Notes: generated by a model from the sequence alone, not told the origin. Positions 1 to 10,219 are shown, numbered from the stretch's first letter. The stretch: DNA of 64,000 nt from Rhizomys pruinosus (GCA_009823505.1 VZQC01000355.1:636891-700890); one strand, 5' to 3'. Program-made: numbers and translations.

Positions 1-321
1 GCCCTGAAAACCCTGAGCAGGTTCTTTTCATTGTTGCTGCTCACACACCGGCGTTCAGGGGCAGACACTGCTGCAGCGTTGGGCTAGGCATCAGGGAGCC
101 CTGAAAACCCTGAGCAGGTTCTTTTCATTGTTGCTGCTCACACACCGGCGTTCAGGGGCAGACACTGCTGCAGCGTTGGGCTAGGCATCAGGGAGCCCTG
201 AAAACCCTGAGCAGGTTCTTTTCATTGTTGCTGCTCACACACCGGCGTTCAGGGGCAGACACTGCTGCAGCGTTGGGCTAGGCATCAGGGAGCCCTGAAA
301 ACCCTGAGCAGGTTCTTTTCA
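1..321. repeat. 97-bp tandem repeat, about 3.3 copies
   Basis: The same 97-bp unit starts at 1, 98, 195 and 292. The first three copies look identical base for base, and the fourth breaks off after about 30 bases. It lies in the Znf395 intron upstream of the first visible exon. Perfect identity means a very recent expansion or an assembly duplication. Confidence 0.95.
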
Positions 322-690
322 GTCACAGATGTTCATGCTCTTGCCCAGGTTGAAAGGATTCAGGGCAGTTGTTAGGAAATTCATCAAGAAGATCCTTCAG
401 GAGCCCTCATTCCCCTTGGCCAAATGCCCTGTACCTTTCCTTTGTGTGTGCCATTAGCCAGGCAGGAGCCAGGAGAGGCTCCCCTACTTGTTAGCACGCA
501 CACCATGAAATAGATTTAATTCTTTCTATTAATCCTCTGTGAACCACAGTGCAGTGTGCATGAGGTGGTCAGTGATGACCTGTGTGGCTGAGGCAGAAGA
601 TACCCAGGCAGAGCAATTTAGCGCCTAGAATTGCTGCAGTGTGTGCGCCCATCTTCATTTCACTGCAGCTCAGGAGGGAATTTAAGAGAT
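322..690. other. Znf395 intron, unique sequence
   Basis: No repeat, exon-like ORF or splice-flanked coding block was recognised here. It is intronic because coding exons of Znf395 follow and the gene's 5' exons are outside the window. Confidence 0.6.
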
Positions 691-945
691 ATGAGCTGGA
701 GAGATAGCCTAGCGGTTAAGAGCACTGACTGCTCTTGCAGAGGACCTGGGTTCGATCCCCAGCACCCACCTGGTGGCTAAGAATCGTAACTCCAATTCCA
801 GGAGAATTCCAGTTCCAGGGGAATCCGAGACCCTCTTCTGACCTCCATGGCATTGCACGGACACGGGTGCACAAACCTACATGCAGACAGTACATTCATA
901 CACATACAAAAATAAATAAAATTAAAAAGAAATACACACACAGAG
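691..945 (+). mobile_element. B2 SINE
   Basis: It has a tRNA-derived head with A-box and B-box-like stretches (ggttcgatccccagcaccca), then the typical B2 body and an A-rich tail with aataaa. The small ATG ORF inside it is not a gene. Confidence 0.9.
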
Positions 946-951
946 AAAGAT

Positions 952-988
952 TATCTATTTATCCATCCATCCATCCATCCATCCATCA
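952..988. repeat. (ATCC)n microsatellite
   Basis: Short run of tandem atcc repeats just after the B2 tail. Confidence 0.85.
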
Positions 989-989
989 A

Positions 990-1078
990 CTTACTTTGTA
1001 ACCCTTGAACTCAAAGAGATCTTCCTTCTTCTGCCTCCTGAGTGCTAGGATTAAAGGTGTACACCACTGTACTCAGCT
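990..1078 (-). mobile_element. B1 SINE fragment
   Basis: Reverse-oriented B1 left part: cttgaactcaaagagatctt, then ctgcctcctgagtgctagg and attaaaggtgtacaccac. The tail half is missing. Confidence 0.7.
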
Positions 1079-1084
1079 ATAATA

Positions 1085-1168
1085 TATATATTTTTTGGAG
1101 AATTTCATGCAGTGTGTTTTGTTTATTTCCATCCATTACTCCCTCCTTCTAACTCCTCCTACTGTAAA
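1085..1168 (-). mobile_element. Lx-type L1 3' UTR fragment
   Basis: Resembles the reverse complement of rodent Lx 3' UTR (tttcatgcagtgtgtttt, then a C/T-rich stretch). Other copies of this region lie at about 50.6 and 60.2 kb. Confidence 0.4.
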
Positions 1169-1236
1169 CTGATTTTTGTTCTTATTTTTTCTTTTCGCCT
1201 GGGCTTTAATGTCCTTTTATCGCTCTCTCTGGCCAG

Positions 1237-1472
1237 TTTCCCGAGCGGCTTGTGGTGACCCCTGGAAGGAGAGTGGTGATGTGTCAGACAGTGGCAGCAG
1301 CACCAGCGGGCACTGGAGCGGGAGCAGTGGCATCTCCACCCCCTCGCCCCCCCACACTCAGGCCAGCCCCAAGTACCTGGGGGATGCGTTTGGGTCTCCC
1401 CAGACTGATCATGGCTTTGAGACTGATTCTGACCCCTTCCTGTTGGATGAGCCAGCTCCACGCAAGAGGAAG
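1237..1472 (+). CDS. Znf395: Znf395 coding exon (first visible), Ser/Gly-rich region
   Basis: Znf395 (PBF/HDBP2, mouse Zfp395) is a nuclear DNA-binding transcription factor. This exon reads SRAACGDPWKESGD, then a Ser/Gly-rich stretch, GDAFGSPQTDHGFETDSDPF and APRKRK, matching the middle of human ZNF395. It starts after a pyrimidine-rich acceptor ending ctctctggccag and ends at donor gtatgt. The 236 bases are 2 plus 78 codons, so the next exon begins in phase 0. About 200 residues of the 513-residue human protein lie upstream, outside the window. The six visible exons give 312 codons plus stop without a frameshift. The residue at the incoming junction cannot be read because its first base lies in the missing exon. 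Confidence 0.95.
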
Positions 1473-1500
1473 GTATGTGACTGGTGAGCATGTGAGTGTG

Positions 1501-1620
1501 GGACAGCCATCCTGGAGGAGCAGGGACTCTGGGATCCTGGGGACAGCCATCCTGGAGGAGGAGGGACTCTGGGATCCTGGGGACGGCCATCCTGGAGGAG
1601 CAGGGACTCTGGGATCCTGG
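1501..1620. repeat. 40-bp tandem repeat, three copies
   Basis: Units at 1501, 1541 and 1581 begin ggac(a/g)gccatcctggagg and differ at only a few bases. The array starts 28 bases after a Znf395 donor site. Confidence 0.95.
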
Positions 1621-1837
1621 TATTTGCAGGCTTCTCCTTACAGCAGTTTTAGTTTGCATCATCTCCTGTGATATCCCTGACAGATACTGGCTCCCCTTCC
1701 TTTTCATTACTGTTTTTGGTATGTTTATATGTGCGTGTTTGGAAGACACAGGTCAGGTCAGCCCTGTGGTCCTCAGGTGCTGCTCATCTGGGTTTTTGTT
1801 CTTTTTGCTGGTTTTTTTTGTTTGTTTGTTTGTTTGT

Positions 1838-1975
1838 TTTGTTTTTTTGAGACAGCATCTCCCTGTAGCCTCAGTTGGCCTTGAACTCACTGTGTAGACT
1901 AGGCTCACAGAAATCTCACCTTCTTCTGCCTCCCCAGTGCTGGGATTAAAGGTGTGTACCACCATGCCGAGTTTC
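1838..1975 (-). mobile_element. B1 SINE
   Basis: Reverse B1: tttttttgagacagcatctc to gggattaaaggtgtgtacca, preceded by (tttg)n, which is the reverse-strand A-rich tail. Confidence 0.85.
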
Positions 1976-1977
1976 AG

Positions 1978-2095
1978 GGTCTCTTATTGGCCTGCAGCTT
2001 ATGAAGTAGGCTAGGCAGACTGGCCACTGAGCCTTAGGGAGCCACCTTCTCTGGCTCCCTGGCATTACAGGTGTGTGTTGCTATGCCCAGGGCCA
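1978..2095 (-). mobile_element. B4-like SINE fragment
   Basis: Reverse B4-type sequence: gaagtaggctaggcagactg to cattacaggtgtgtgttgct. Directly abuts the preceding B1. Confidence 0.5.
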
Positions 2096-2262
2096 TGTGC
2101 TGGGTTCTCTTGTGTACATATCTCTGTTCCAGGAGAGTCCCTTCCCTAGAGCCTTTTGGGGCTGGCCAAGGATGGCAGCCAGCAGATGTCCCCACCAAGT
2201 GAGATGGGAGAGGCTGACTGGGGTTGAGGTGCACACCAGTTACCCAGACTTCTTTTCCCTAG

Positions 2263-2363
2263 AACTCCGTGAAGGTGATGTACAAGTGCCTGTGGCCCAG
2301 CTGTGGCAAAGTTCTGCGCTCAATCGTGGGCATCAAGCGACACATCAAAGCTCTGCACCTGGG
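2263..2363 (+). CDS. Znf395: Znf395 coding exon with the C2H2 zinc finger
   Basis: Reads [17 protein letters not shown] and on to [10 protein letters not shown]. This is one C2H2 finger (C-x4-C-x12-H-x4-H) that is nearly identical to human ZNF395. The acceptor is tcttttccctag and the donor is gtaggt. The 101 bases end in phase 2 (gg|g encodes the Gly of HLGDTVDSD across the junction). The frame only works with the donor at 2364, not with the ggtagg one base earlier. Confidence 0.96.
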
Positions 2364-2703
2364 GTAGGTGTGGACGGCAGCCTCTTACCTAGGGTTGCAT
2401 TTAGTTGTGCCTCCACTCAGCTAACTTTCCCAGTCCCATAGCCCAGAGTGCTTCCAGTGAAATGGGTTCCTGAAAACACTGTCTGGTCCCCCTCCTTGAC
2501 CACTGCTAGGAAGAGGACTTTGTCAGGCTGGGAGGCCTTCACATCGTGGTCAGTTCCAGGCTGTTGATGGGGACAGAGGGCTTTTACCTTGTCAGTGCAT
2601 CTTCCTGCCTCATGGAGGAAGCAAGGTGCTTTGGTTTTGGGTAGAATTAGAACAGTTCCATTTAATCACTGGTGAGATTCCGTGGCCGAGACATGCAGTG
2701 GCC

Positions 2704-2885
2704 GAGTTCTGCTCCTGTCTCCCCCTGGGGAGCTAGGTCTCCATCACTAACGTGAGGGCCTCCTCTCTGCGCAGCTTTTCTGACAGGAACTGCCAAGTTC
2801 TGCTCCTGTCTCCCCCTGGGGAGCTAGGTCTCCATCGCTAACGTGAGGGCCTCCTCTCTGCGCAGCTTTTCTGACAGGAACTGCC
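2704..2885. repeat. 91-bp direct duplication in a Znf395 intron
   Basis: Two adjacent 91-bp copies, running from gttctgctcctgtctccccc to tctgacaggaactgcc, differ at about two or three positions. Unit starts are about 2704 and 2795. Confidence 0.95.
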
Positions 2886-3176
2886 TCACAGGCCTTCTGA
2901 GCATGCTGCAGGCATGTGGGGCCCCAAGAGGCTCGTGGCAGCACTTAGTTGGTGTTCACACATGTTCTGCTGAGTGCATGAGCCTTCATGCCAGGAAAAA
3001 CAAGTCTAGTAGATTAGGCTCTACTCCTTTGTGGTACCCCAGGTAGCAGTCTCCTGGGTGCCTTCCCTGACTGCCTAGGTGGACCCAAGCAGACACTTTC
3101 TTCTTGCACCTCACCTTCTTGGCTTGAAACCATGGCAGCATGTCCTTAAAGATGGCCATATGTCCATTCCACACAG

Positions 3177-3471
3177 GGACACTGTGGACTCTGATCAGTT
3201 CAAGCGGGAGGAGGATTTCTACTACACAGAAATGCAGATGAAGGAAGAATCTGCTGTGGCCGGGCCTCCCACCCCTGGGACACCCACTGCCGAGCCAGGG
3301 GCCGCCCCCCGTGTGACCAGCTCATCACTTGCTGCTCTTTCACTGCCTCCACCCAAAGTCCAGTCCTCTGGCCCAGAATACCCCAGCCTGGAGTCTTCCC
3401 TGCCCTCAGCTGCACTCAGCAAGTCAGCTCCTGGCTCCTTCTGGCACATTCAGGCGGACCATGCTTACCAG
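3177..3471 (+). CDS. Znf395: Znf395 coding exon, acidic/Pro-rich region
   Basis: Begins (G)DTVDSDQFKREEDFYYTEMQ, continues through a Pro/Thr/Ala-rich stretch and ends SAPGSFWHIQADHAYQ. Matches human ZNF395 downstream of its finger, except that the human Ala run after KEES is absent (here AVAGPPTPGTPT). Acceptor tccattccacacag, donor gtatga. 295 bases is one base plus 98 codons, in phase with both neighbours. Confidence 0.96.
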
Positions 3472-3602
3472 GTATGAAGAGGCCTATTTGGAGGCTCATT
3501 CTGGCATCTCTGTGGTCTCTGGTCATCAGATTGAAGGTCTCTGACAACCCTGATTGAAGACTGAGCCCTTTGATCAGTTGATGATCTTCTCCAAAGAAGA
3601 AA

Positions 3603-3832
3603 AGGCTGAGGATGTAGCTCAGTTGGTGGAGAGCCTGTCTGGCATGCACAAGGTCCTGGGTTTAATCCTTACCACAACATAAACGAGGTGTGGTGCTGCT
3701 CATCTGGGATCCCAGCTCTTGGAAGGTAGAGAGGAGAGAGGAGGAACAGAAGTTTAAGGTCATCCTAGGCAATATGAAGCCAGCCTGGGATGTATTAACT
3801 CAAAACAAAACAAAGAAAAAGAAACTGTTGCT
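3603..3832 (+). mobile_element. B4 SINE (ID-B1 composite)
   Basis: An ID-like head (gaggatgtagctcagttggtggag, then ggtcctgggtttaatcc) runs into a B1-like second half (gaagccagcctggga) and an A-rich tail. The ID-to-B1 fusion defines B4. Confidence 0.8.
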
Positions 3833-4378
3833 GTACTCAGTAGATAAGAGAAATTTAGCCAAATGCCAGGGGACAGGCTTGGGCTTGGCTTGGGCTTGGG
3901 CTCGGGCTCTCACCTGTTAGAGGAGGTGATGGAGCCGTGCAGAGTACAGGGCTTCCCAGGGCAGTCCTTAGCTCATAGAACTGTGTTACATTGAACAGTC
4001 CAGCTTTGAGTTCTTTATAGGTGTCAAACACTGTGTCAAGTGAGCTTTTCAGAAAGAGTAGGACACAGTTCGCACCCTTGTAGAGTGTATGGGGAGTTGG
4101 AGAGAGAAGCAAGCATTCAGCTAGGACTGATCCTCAGTTGTCCAAGTACCATTCCTAGAGACATGCAAAGAAGGCATCATAGGCCTTGGGGGACCATGCC
4201 ATTAGGCTCCTGTGGCTGGGAAAGTGTCCTGGGGGCAGGAGGTGTTACTTAGGATGAACTTCACCCTGGATAGTAGGTCCATGCTCCTATGTGCTGGCTT
4301 TAAAGTCCTTTTTCTGCTTAAACTTTGGCTTCAGGCTCTTGACCAATTTGGAAGTAGTAATTAAAAATCAGTGCTTTC

Positions 4379-4508
4379 AGCTAGGCCTGCTGGTGCAAGC
4401 TTGTACTGCCAGCACTGGGGAGGTAGAGGCAGGAGGACCGAGAGTTCAAGACCAGCCTGGACTGCATAAGAAGACTCTGTCTCAGACAGAACAAACCAAA
4501 ACAAAACA
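4379..4508 (+). mobile_element. B1 SINE (old)
   Basis: Diverged B1: ctaggcctgctggtgcaagc to agactctgtctcagacag, with an A-rich tail. Confidence 0.75.
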
Positions 4509-4548
4509 GTAGTGCTTTCAATCAGAAAAAAAATTTATAAAATAAGCA

Positions 4549-4702
4549 GGTTGTCCTTGGTGGCACAAGCCTTTAATCCTAGCATTTGGAAGGCAGAGGC
4601 AGGCGGATCTTTGTGAGTTCAAGGCCAGCCTGGTCTACAAAGTGAGTTCCAAGACAGCTGGGCTACAGGGAGACCCTGTCTCGAAAAGACAAAAAAAAAA
4701 GA
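4549..4702 (+). mobile_element. B1 SINE
   Basis: B1 with the local variant tail gctgggctacagggagaccc tgtctcgaaaagac and an A tail. The typical middle aaggccagcctggtctacaa is present. Confidence 0.9.
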
Positions 4703-5192
4703 ATTAGTGGCCACTTAATTCATGTTTGGCCAGCGTTCAGCCCTAGTTTTCCCTGTGGTGTCCGGACAGTGTGGCCGGCACTGTCACCAGTAGATCAAAA
4801 GCAGACATTTCTGCCTGTGTCCCTACTTCTGAGTCGGTGCCTGGCAGGGCTCAGCCATTTTCCATTAAGATGACTCAGATTCTGCAGGCTTTGGACTTTT
4901 TTCGACAGTTGCCTGAGGCATGTTCTCAGTAGGTGATCCAGTCTCCGTGTCACGCCCCATAAGGATTAAGTCATGAGGTTGGCATCTGACGAACCCTGAG
5001 AGGAGGGTTGTGAAGTGAGATCGAGTCTCATGTTGAAGGGTGGGTGCTGCGAGGCTGCTCATGGACTGTCCGTCTCATGATCTGGCGTTTTTCAGTCCTC
5101 TCACATAGGCAGTTAAGCCCTCTGCTGCAAATGGGAACCAGACAGATGCATTTTTAGCTGGAGCGCAGGCTGACTCCCTCTTGTCTCTGCAG

Positions 5193-5285
5193 GCTCTGCC
5201 ATCCTTCCAGATCCCTGTCTCCCCCCACATCTACACCAGCATCAGCTGGGCTGCTGCCCCTGCAACGACTGCCCCGCTCTCTCCG
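5193..5285 (+). CDS. Znf395: Znf395 coding exon, PSFQIPVSPHIY segment
   Basis: 31 codons, ALPSFQIPVSPHIYTSIS then WAAAPATTAPLSP. They match the human segment ALPSFQIPVSPHIYTS closely. Acceptor ttgtctctgcag, donor gtgagt. Both ends are in phase 0, so the exon could be skipped without shifting the frame. Confidence 0.95.
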
Positions 5286-5417
5286 GTGAGTGTGTACCTC
5301 AACACCCCAGACCCCTTCCATATATCCCCAGGGCTATGGGACTGTGTTGTTAGTACATAGCACATGGCTGATATTACATGTCTCTACCCCCCCAAACTTC
5401 ATGAAGGTCACTCATGC

Positions 5418-5617
5418 CCTTTTCTGTCCACCCAACCATAGCCTTTCTCCTCTGTCCACCCGACCACAGCCTTTCTCCTCTGTCCACCTGACCACAGCCT
5501 TTCTCCTCTGTCCACCCGACCACAGCCTTTCTCCTCTGTCCACCCGACCATAGCCTTTCTCCTCTGTCCACTCGACTACAGCCTTTCTCCTCTGTCCACC
5601 CGACCACAACCTTTCTC
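5418..5617. repeat. 28-bp minisatellite, about seven copies
   Basis: Unit cctttctcctctgtccaccc plus gaccacag, repeated with scattered substitutions. It lies 130 bases after the preceding exon's donor. The two overlapping minus-strand ORFs here (ending near 5374 and 5412) are products of the repeat. Confidence 0.95.
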
Positions 5618-6202
5618 AGGAGCTAGGACACTTCCAGAGGAGTCAGGGTTGAGCAGTTTTCTTGCTTAGAAATTTTCTGGGTGACGCCCAGCAGTTCCCT
5701 GGTTGGCCTTGGGTCTGCATGGATGCTTGTTGAGAGTTAAGGAAGGAGAGAGGATGGGACTGTCGGAAGCGGAGACCGCAAGGAAGATGTTAGAGGCATA
5801 TGGAGGCCACATGACGTGGATCGTGGTCTCAGGCACCATGGACTAGAATCCTTGATTCTGAGCTAAGAGAAACAGGAAGACATTAGAACCAGGCAAGGTG
5901 GACTCTGGTTTCTGCCTCAGAGAAGTGTGGTACACTGCAGAACCTAGCTGATAGGAGGTGTCAAGGCAGTGTAATTGCTGCCTTGTAGCCTTAAAGGTAG
6001 TCATGTCTCTTGCCCCAGCTTTATTTCGCTGCCCTGCACTTGGTCCTTGACCTGGCTTGGCTGCCCAGGGTCCTCTCTGCCTAGAATGTCCTTCTAGACG
6101 AGGCCCAGGGCCTCCTGCACCAGGACCGGCTCTGGGGCCCAGTGAGGCATGGCAGGGCTTGGGGACTGTGACTAGCTGGCCTGTGCTGTGTCTTATACCC
6201 AG

Positions 6203-6306
6203 GTTCGGAGCCGGTCACTCAGCTTCAGTGAGCCCCAGCAGCCACCACCTGCAGCCAAGTCTCACCTGATTGTCACCTCTCCCCCCCGAGCTCAGAGCAG
6301 CACCAG
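6203..6306 (+). CDS. Znf395: Znf395 coding exon, SRSLSFSEPQQ segment
   Basis: Reads VRSRSLSFSEPQQPPPAAKS then HLIVTSPPRAQSST(R), matching human SPVRSRSLSFSEPQQ and SHLIVTSPPRAQS. The basic RSRS followed by Ser is a plausible phosphorylation segment, though that is inference. Acceptor tcttatacccag, donor gtgagc; 104 bases ending in phase 2. Confidence 0.95.
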
Positions 6307-6566
6307 GTGAGCCATCTGCTGTCATCTTTTGGCTTCTGGTTTCTGCTCCCTTCTGCACTGCCGATGTGGACCCTGAATCTACCCAACTGTAGTCTCACCA
6401 GGGTCAGTGCCAGGCAGGGGCCACATGGGCAGAGCTGGCTTTGGTTTCCTGAGTTTCTGACTTTAGTCAGGAGCCACCCCTCCCAATGCCCACTTGTTTC
6501 ATGCTTGGCTGTTATCTAGGTCTAACCTCTGGTGTGGGACACTGCCCTCATTCTGTTCTTTGGCAG

Positions 6567-6678
6567 GAAAGCTCGTGGAGAAGCCAAGAAGTGCCGCAAG
6601 GTGTACGGCATTGAGCACCGGGACCAGTGGTGCACAGCCTGCCGCTGGAAGAAGGCCTGCCAGCGCTTCCTGGACTGA
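6567..6678 (+). CDS. Znf395: Znf395 last coding exon, C-clamp DNA-binding domain
   Basis: Reads (R)[18 protein letters not shown], then [18 protein letters not shown] and stop tga at 6676-6678. Four cysteines (KKC, QWC, TAC, KAC) among basic residues form a C-clamp, the second DNA-binding module of the ZNF395/SLC2A4RG/ZNF704 family. The C-terminus appears identical to human. Acceptor ttctttggcag. The gene ends normally with no premature stop. Confidence 0.97.
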
Positions 6679-8052
6679 GCCTGCGGCCTCCCACCCTGCT
6701 CCTTCCCCAGCTGGCAGCAAGGAGGCTCCAGGCCTGCAGCCATGAGCAGAACACAGACACAGAGTGGTATGGGCGGCTGGGGCTCTGCTGGCTCAGGTGT
6801 AACGCTCAAAAACACTTTCTCCCCCTTGTGGGAGCATTTTATTTTTTAGAAAAAAAAAAAAGAAAATATTTTTCCCCCTAAAATAGGAGAGAGCCAAAAT
6901 TGACCAAGGGTGTTCTACAGCAAACCAGAGACCAAAGAATCATTCATGTCCTTCTCCTGCTTCCAGGCTTCTAGGGGACTAGTTTATATGTATCAAAAGT
7001 AGGGACAGGACTGCTTGCGCCTTCTTTCTGCTGAGCTGGTGAATCCTTTGCTATTTGAACTCTTTCAGAATGGACTGTGAGCAAAATGAATTGCCTTTTC
7101 TTAGGAAAAAAAAAAAGAACTGGCAGATGGATGGCTGTAGAGCAATAAGCAGGACCGTGGGTGGAGAGCAGGCATGTGCTCCTTACGGAGCACCTTCTCT
7201 CTGTTTGTACAGCCTCTGGGATGGAAGAGGAGCACCTCTTCACAGGGACACCTTTAGAATCTGGGTTCCTCTCGATGTTGGGTTGCATGCCAATCAGTAC
7301 GACATGGCTTCTCAAAGCCCAGACTAATAGGACTTTAAAGATTCCCTAGATAGCTGAACCAAAAGGCTAATAGGAATTTACTCTGAGAAATGTGGCCTTG
7401 AAACACTACCTTGAGTATCCTTCTGGCTCTGAGAGGAAATGTGGAGGGCCTCTGGAGACTCCGCTCTTAACTGAGGGTTCTTCCCTCTGAAGTGTCGAAG
7501 AGGCGCTAGGGCTCCTGGGCCTCTTGTCTGCTGTGGATGCCTTCGCTGGTGAGGCCGCCTTCCCTAGGGTGTCCTGGGGCTTCTTGGCAGGCTCCTGTGT
7601 TCTCCCTGCTTCCTTGAGGACTTCCTGGTTTTCACTTCCTGCAGGAAGCAGGACTAGAAGGGTCGAGGAGAGTCCTTGGTGGAGAGTCAGCTGAGGGAGT
7701 CCCAGTGGAGGGTGTGAGGTGGATCAGCTGCCCTTGGTGTTTCAGCCCTTGTTTCCTAGAGACCACAGGAGTTGAAGGGAGATGGAGCTGCACTGAGGTC
7801 CACAGGCAAAGCTGTTCTTGCTGTGAAGGGAAGTTTAGAGAGCTTATTTCCAGTGCCAGGTTTGGGGAGTGGGGACTGGGTACTGTGCCCTCTGAAGGCA
7901 GGGTCTGCTCACTCAGAACCTCGCTTTTCTAAGCACGCTTTTCTAAGCTAGGGTCCGTCTGGACCTGGTGAACATGTCCTGTAAGACCCAGCTGTCTTGG
8001 ACTGATGTCCCAGGTGTCACGGTCTCAGGGAGTACCACCAGACCACCTCTCC

Positions 8053-8128
8053 TGGGACCGAGCAGCATTATCTAACTTTGGTTGCCATCCTGGGACTGAA
8101 CGGCATTACCTAACTTTGGTTGCCATGG
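8053..8128. repeat. 38-bp direct duplication in the Znf395 3' UTR
   Basis: Two adjacent units, tgggac(c/t)ga(g/a)c(a/g)gcatta followed by (t/c)ctaactttggttgccat, start at 8053 and 8091. Confidence 0.9.
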
Positions 8129-9577
8129 AGACCATCTCTTGGGTCCAAGTAAAAAGCTTTTGGCTGCTGAGGCTCCATCGGTGGCATCATGTGGGAAATA
8201 CCCATTTGCTTTTCAGTCCAAGACACACAGTATTAGAAAGTCCGCAAACCCTGGAGCAAATGTGTCAGGAATGGTGTCGTCTGAGCTGCAGACCCAGAGC
8301 ACAGACTCAGCAGGCCTCGGTCTTTGATAAGGGTATATTTTGACAACAGAATCAAGGCAGCTAAAGGTGGCCCTGGGATCTTCTCCTGTCTTTTCATCCT
8401 CTTGGAGAATTACTAGATGGCAGCAGCTGTTGCTCTTCTCATTTCCCATGATATTCAGCTTCAGATCTTCCGAGGAGGGGATGTAGAGAGGGAGTTTCTA
8501 AACGTGCAGGGTCCCCGTTGGGAGGCTTTCCCCTCTGCTTCTTAATCCCAGTTTGGGCTGAGCCTCCACCTCAGCAGAGGTTTTAATCTCAGTTTTGGCT
8601 TGGAGCCTGCAGACATAACTGACTGTAGTGACTTTTTGCACAGGAGGCAGGTTCTCTCTGTCATTGATGTGCTGTGGAAGAGAGGAAACAGCATAGACGG
8701 GACACGTTAAAGCCTGAGGGAGTTTTGCTTTCGTTTGGTTCTCTGTGTCCACGCGGCCTTCCCTGCCTGCATCTGCCCCCTCTCCTTTCTGGCAGTATTG
8801 GCCTCGTCCACCACCCTCTGTTCCCTGCTCCTTCATCTTGAAGCTTTTGTGTTAGTTCTTGACTTGTGACCTGGCCTTGGCTTGGAGGCGAGGGTGGCTT
8901 GTGAGTGCACCCAGCCATCAGGCCTGCTTCCTTCATCTGTTTCCGTGCCTCCCAGCCCCATGGGTGGAGTCTGACGGGGTAAAGGTGCCATAGGTGTGCT
9001 TTTGAAACCAATAGGACCCAGTTTGCAAACAGTTACCTTGGGAAACTGTCCAGCCAAGTTCCCTTATGGAGGGGACTTCTCCCCGTTCCCTTCAGAGTTG
9101 GTGCCATGTTGGGAACAGCCTCGGTGACAGTCTGCACCATGCTCACTCAGAGCTGAGAGTCCAGGGAATACTGTCCGTAGCCAGCCAAAGTCTCAGGTGC
9201 AAAGCCAAAGGACTCTCTTAACATAGCTTGATGTGGCTTTTAACCTGGCCCTGAAAGCAATGTTGCTGCTTACGACAGTGCTGTGAGCAGTGGCTGCCTT
9301 GTCACAGCCAGTCCAGAGGTTGGCTTCAGAGGACAATGTAAAACTGGATGTGGAGGCTGACTGACTTGGTAGAGAAATTTGTTCTGGTCACCCGAGGTTC
9401 TGACTTTATCAGGGGCAAAAAAAATTTTAAAAGGGAGAAGAATCCCTTCTGTGAATCTGTCTTATTGGCGCTCCCCCTCCCCCGCTGTCTTCCAAGTCTT
9501 ATTTTTACTGTTAAGATTTTTTTTAAATGTGAAATGTAATGTTTTTACAGCAATGATATGAAATATATTTTATAAGG

Positions 9578-9583
9578 AATAAA
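9578..9583 (+). terminator. Znf395: Znf395 polyadenylation signal AATAAA
   Basis: AATAAA followed about 20 bases on by a GT-rich stretch (tgtgtgcctgtgtctctgtc), the usual downstream element. Cleavage is expected near 9595-9602. Confidence 0.8.
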
Positions 9584-9809
9584 ATGGTACATTGTCTGAC
9601 AATGTGTGCCTGTGTCTCTGTCCCTCTGGTCCTACAGCCAGTCCATTGTCATTGGTGTTACTCAAATGACAGCTTAGAACCCTGTAGGGGAGGTGACTCA
9701 TTTGTGCAGAGTATCAGTAGTGAGTTGGAGACATTTCTTGGTGGTGGAGCCTAGATCTGGGTTTAATGTCCAAAACCACTCAAATTGATAACATTCAGCA
9801 GAGCAGGTC

Positions 9810-9930
9810 AAGTGCTTATAGTGACCTAATTAAGGAAGTTACTGTTCCATTTAACAGATGACTAAGGCACAGGGGTTAAATAGCTTGCTACAAACCTGGA
9901 GGTGATGGAATCGGAATTATAATCTGGGTG
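9810..9930 (+). mobile_element. MIR fragment
   Basis: Resembles the MIR core: ccatttaacagatgactaag, then ggggttaaatagcttgct and a following aatcggaattataatctggg. Sits in the Znf395-Pnoc intergenic interval. Confidence 0.6.
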
Positions 9931-10069
9931 ATAACTATTTCCATGGTTATATTCCTTGACAAAGTAGAGCATATTTTGGCCATATTCTTGTATCTAGTGG
10001 GGAACTTGAAAGAAAAATCACATGTATATATTTACCAGCTTTTTCTTTAATAACATACTTGAGGTAAGC

Positions 10070-10216
10070 TTTTATTTATAATTTTTATTTTATGTGTTTA
10101 AGTGTTTTGCTTGCTTTTAATTTAAGTACACCCATGTTGTGCAAATGCCCCGGGAGGTCAGGAGAGGGTGTCAGATCCCCTGGAACTGGAGTTACAGATG
10201 GTTGAAAGCCACCATC
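10070..10216 (-). mobile_element. B2 SINE, right part, interrupted
   Basis: Reverse B2 (ttatgtgtttaagtgttttg to gttacagatggttgaaagcc) that stops where B1 copies are inserted. It resumes at about 10585. Confidence 0.85.
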
Positions 10217-10219
10217 TGG

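Larger units (their letters stand above)
6679..9600 (+). other. Znf395: Znf395 3' untranslated region
   Basis: About 2.9 kb from the stop codon to the first good polyadenylation signal, with no splice-flanked ORF and no SINE, as expected of a long single-exon 3' UTR. Small ATG ORFs here are short and on both strands. It contains a 38-bp direct duplication at about 8053-8128. The end is inferred from the signal; the mRNA was not available. Confidence 0.75.

Noticed and set aside
1..321. Regular repeats that might suggest a CRISPR array
   Set aside because: Units are contiguous without unique spacers and the host is a mammal.
691..780. tRNA-like A and B boxes at the starts of B2 and ID elements
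   Set aside because: They are SINE heads derived from tRNA genes, followed by SINE bodies and A-rich tails, not functional tRNA genes.
1159..1749. 196-codon minus-strand ORF
   Set aside because: It is the antisense shadow of a Znf395 exon and of the 40-bp repeat.
6627..6881. 84-codon plus ORF overlapping the last Znf395 exon
   Set aside because: It is in another frame than the conserved C-clamp reading frame.
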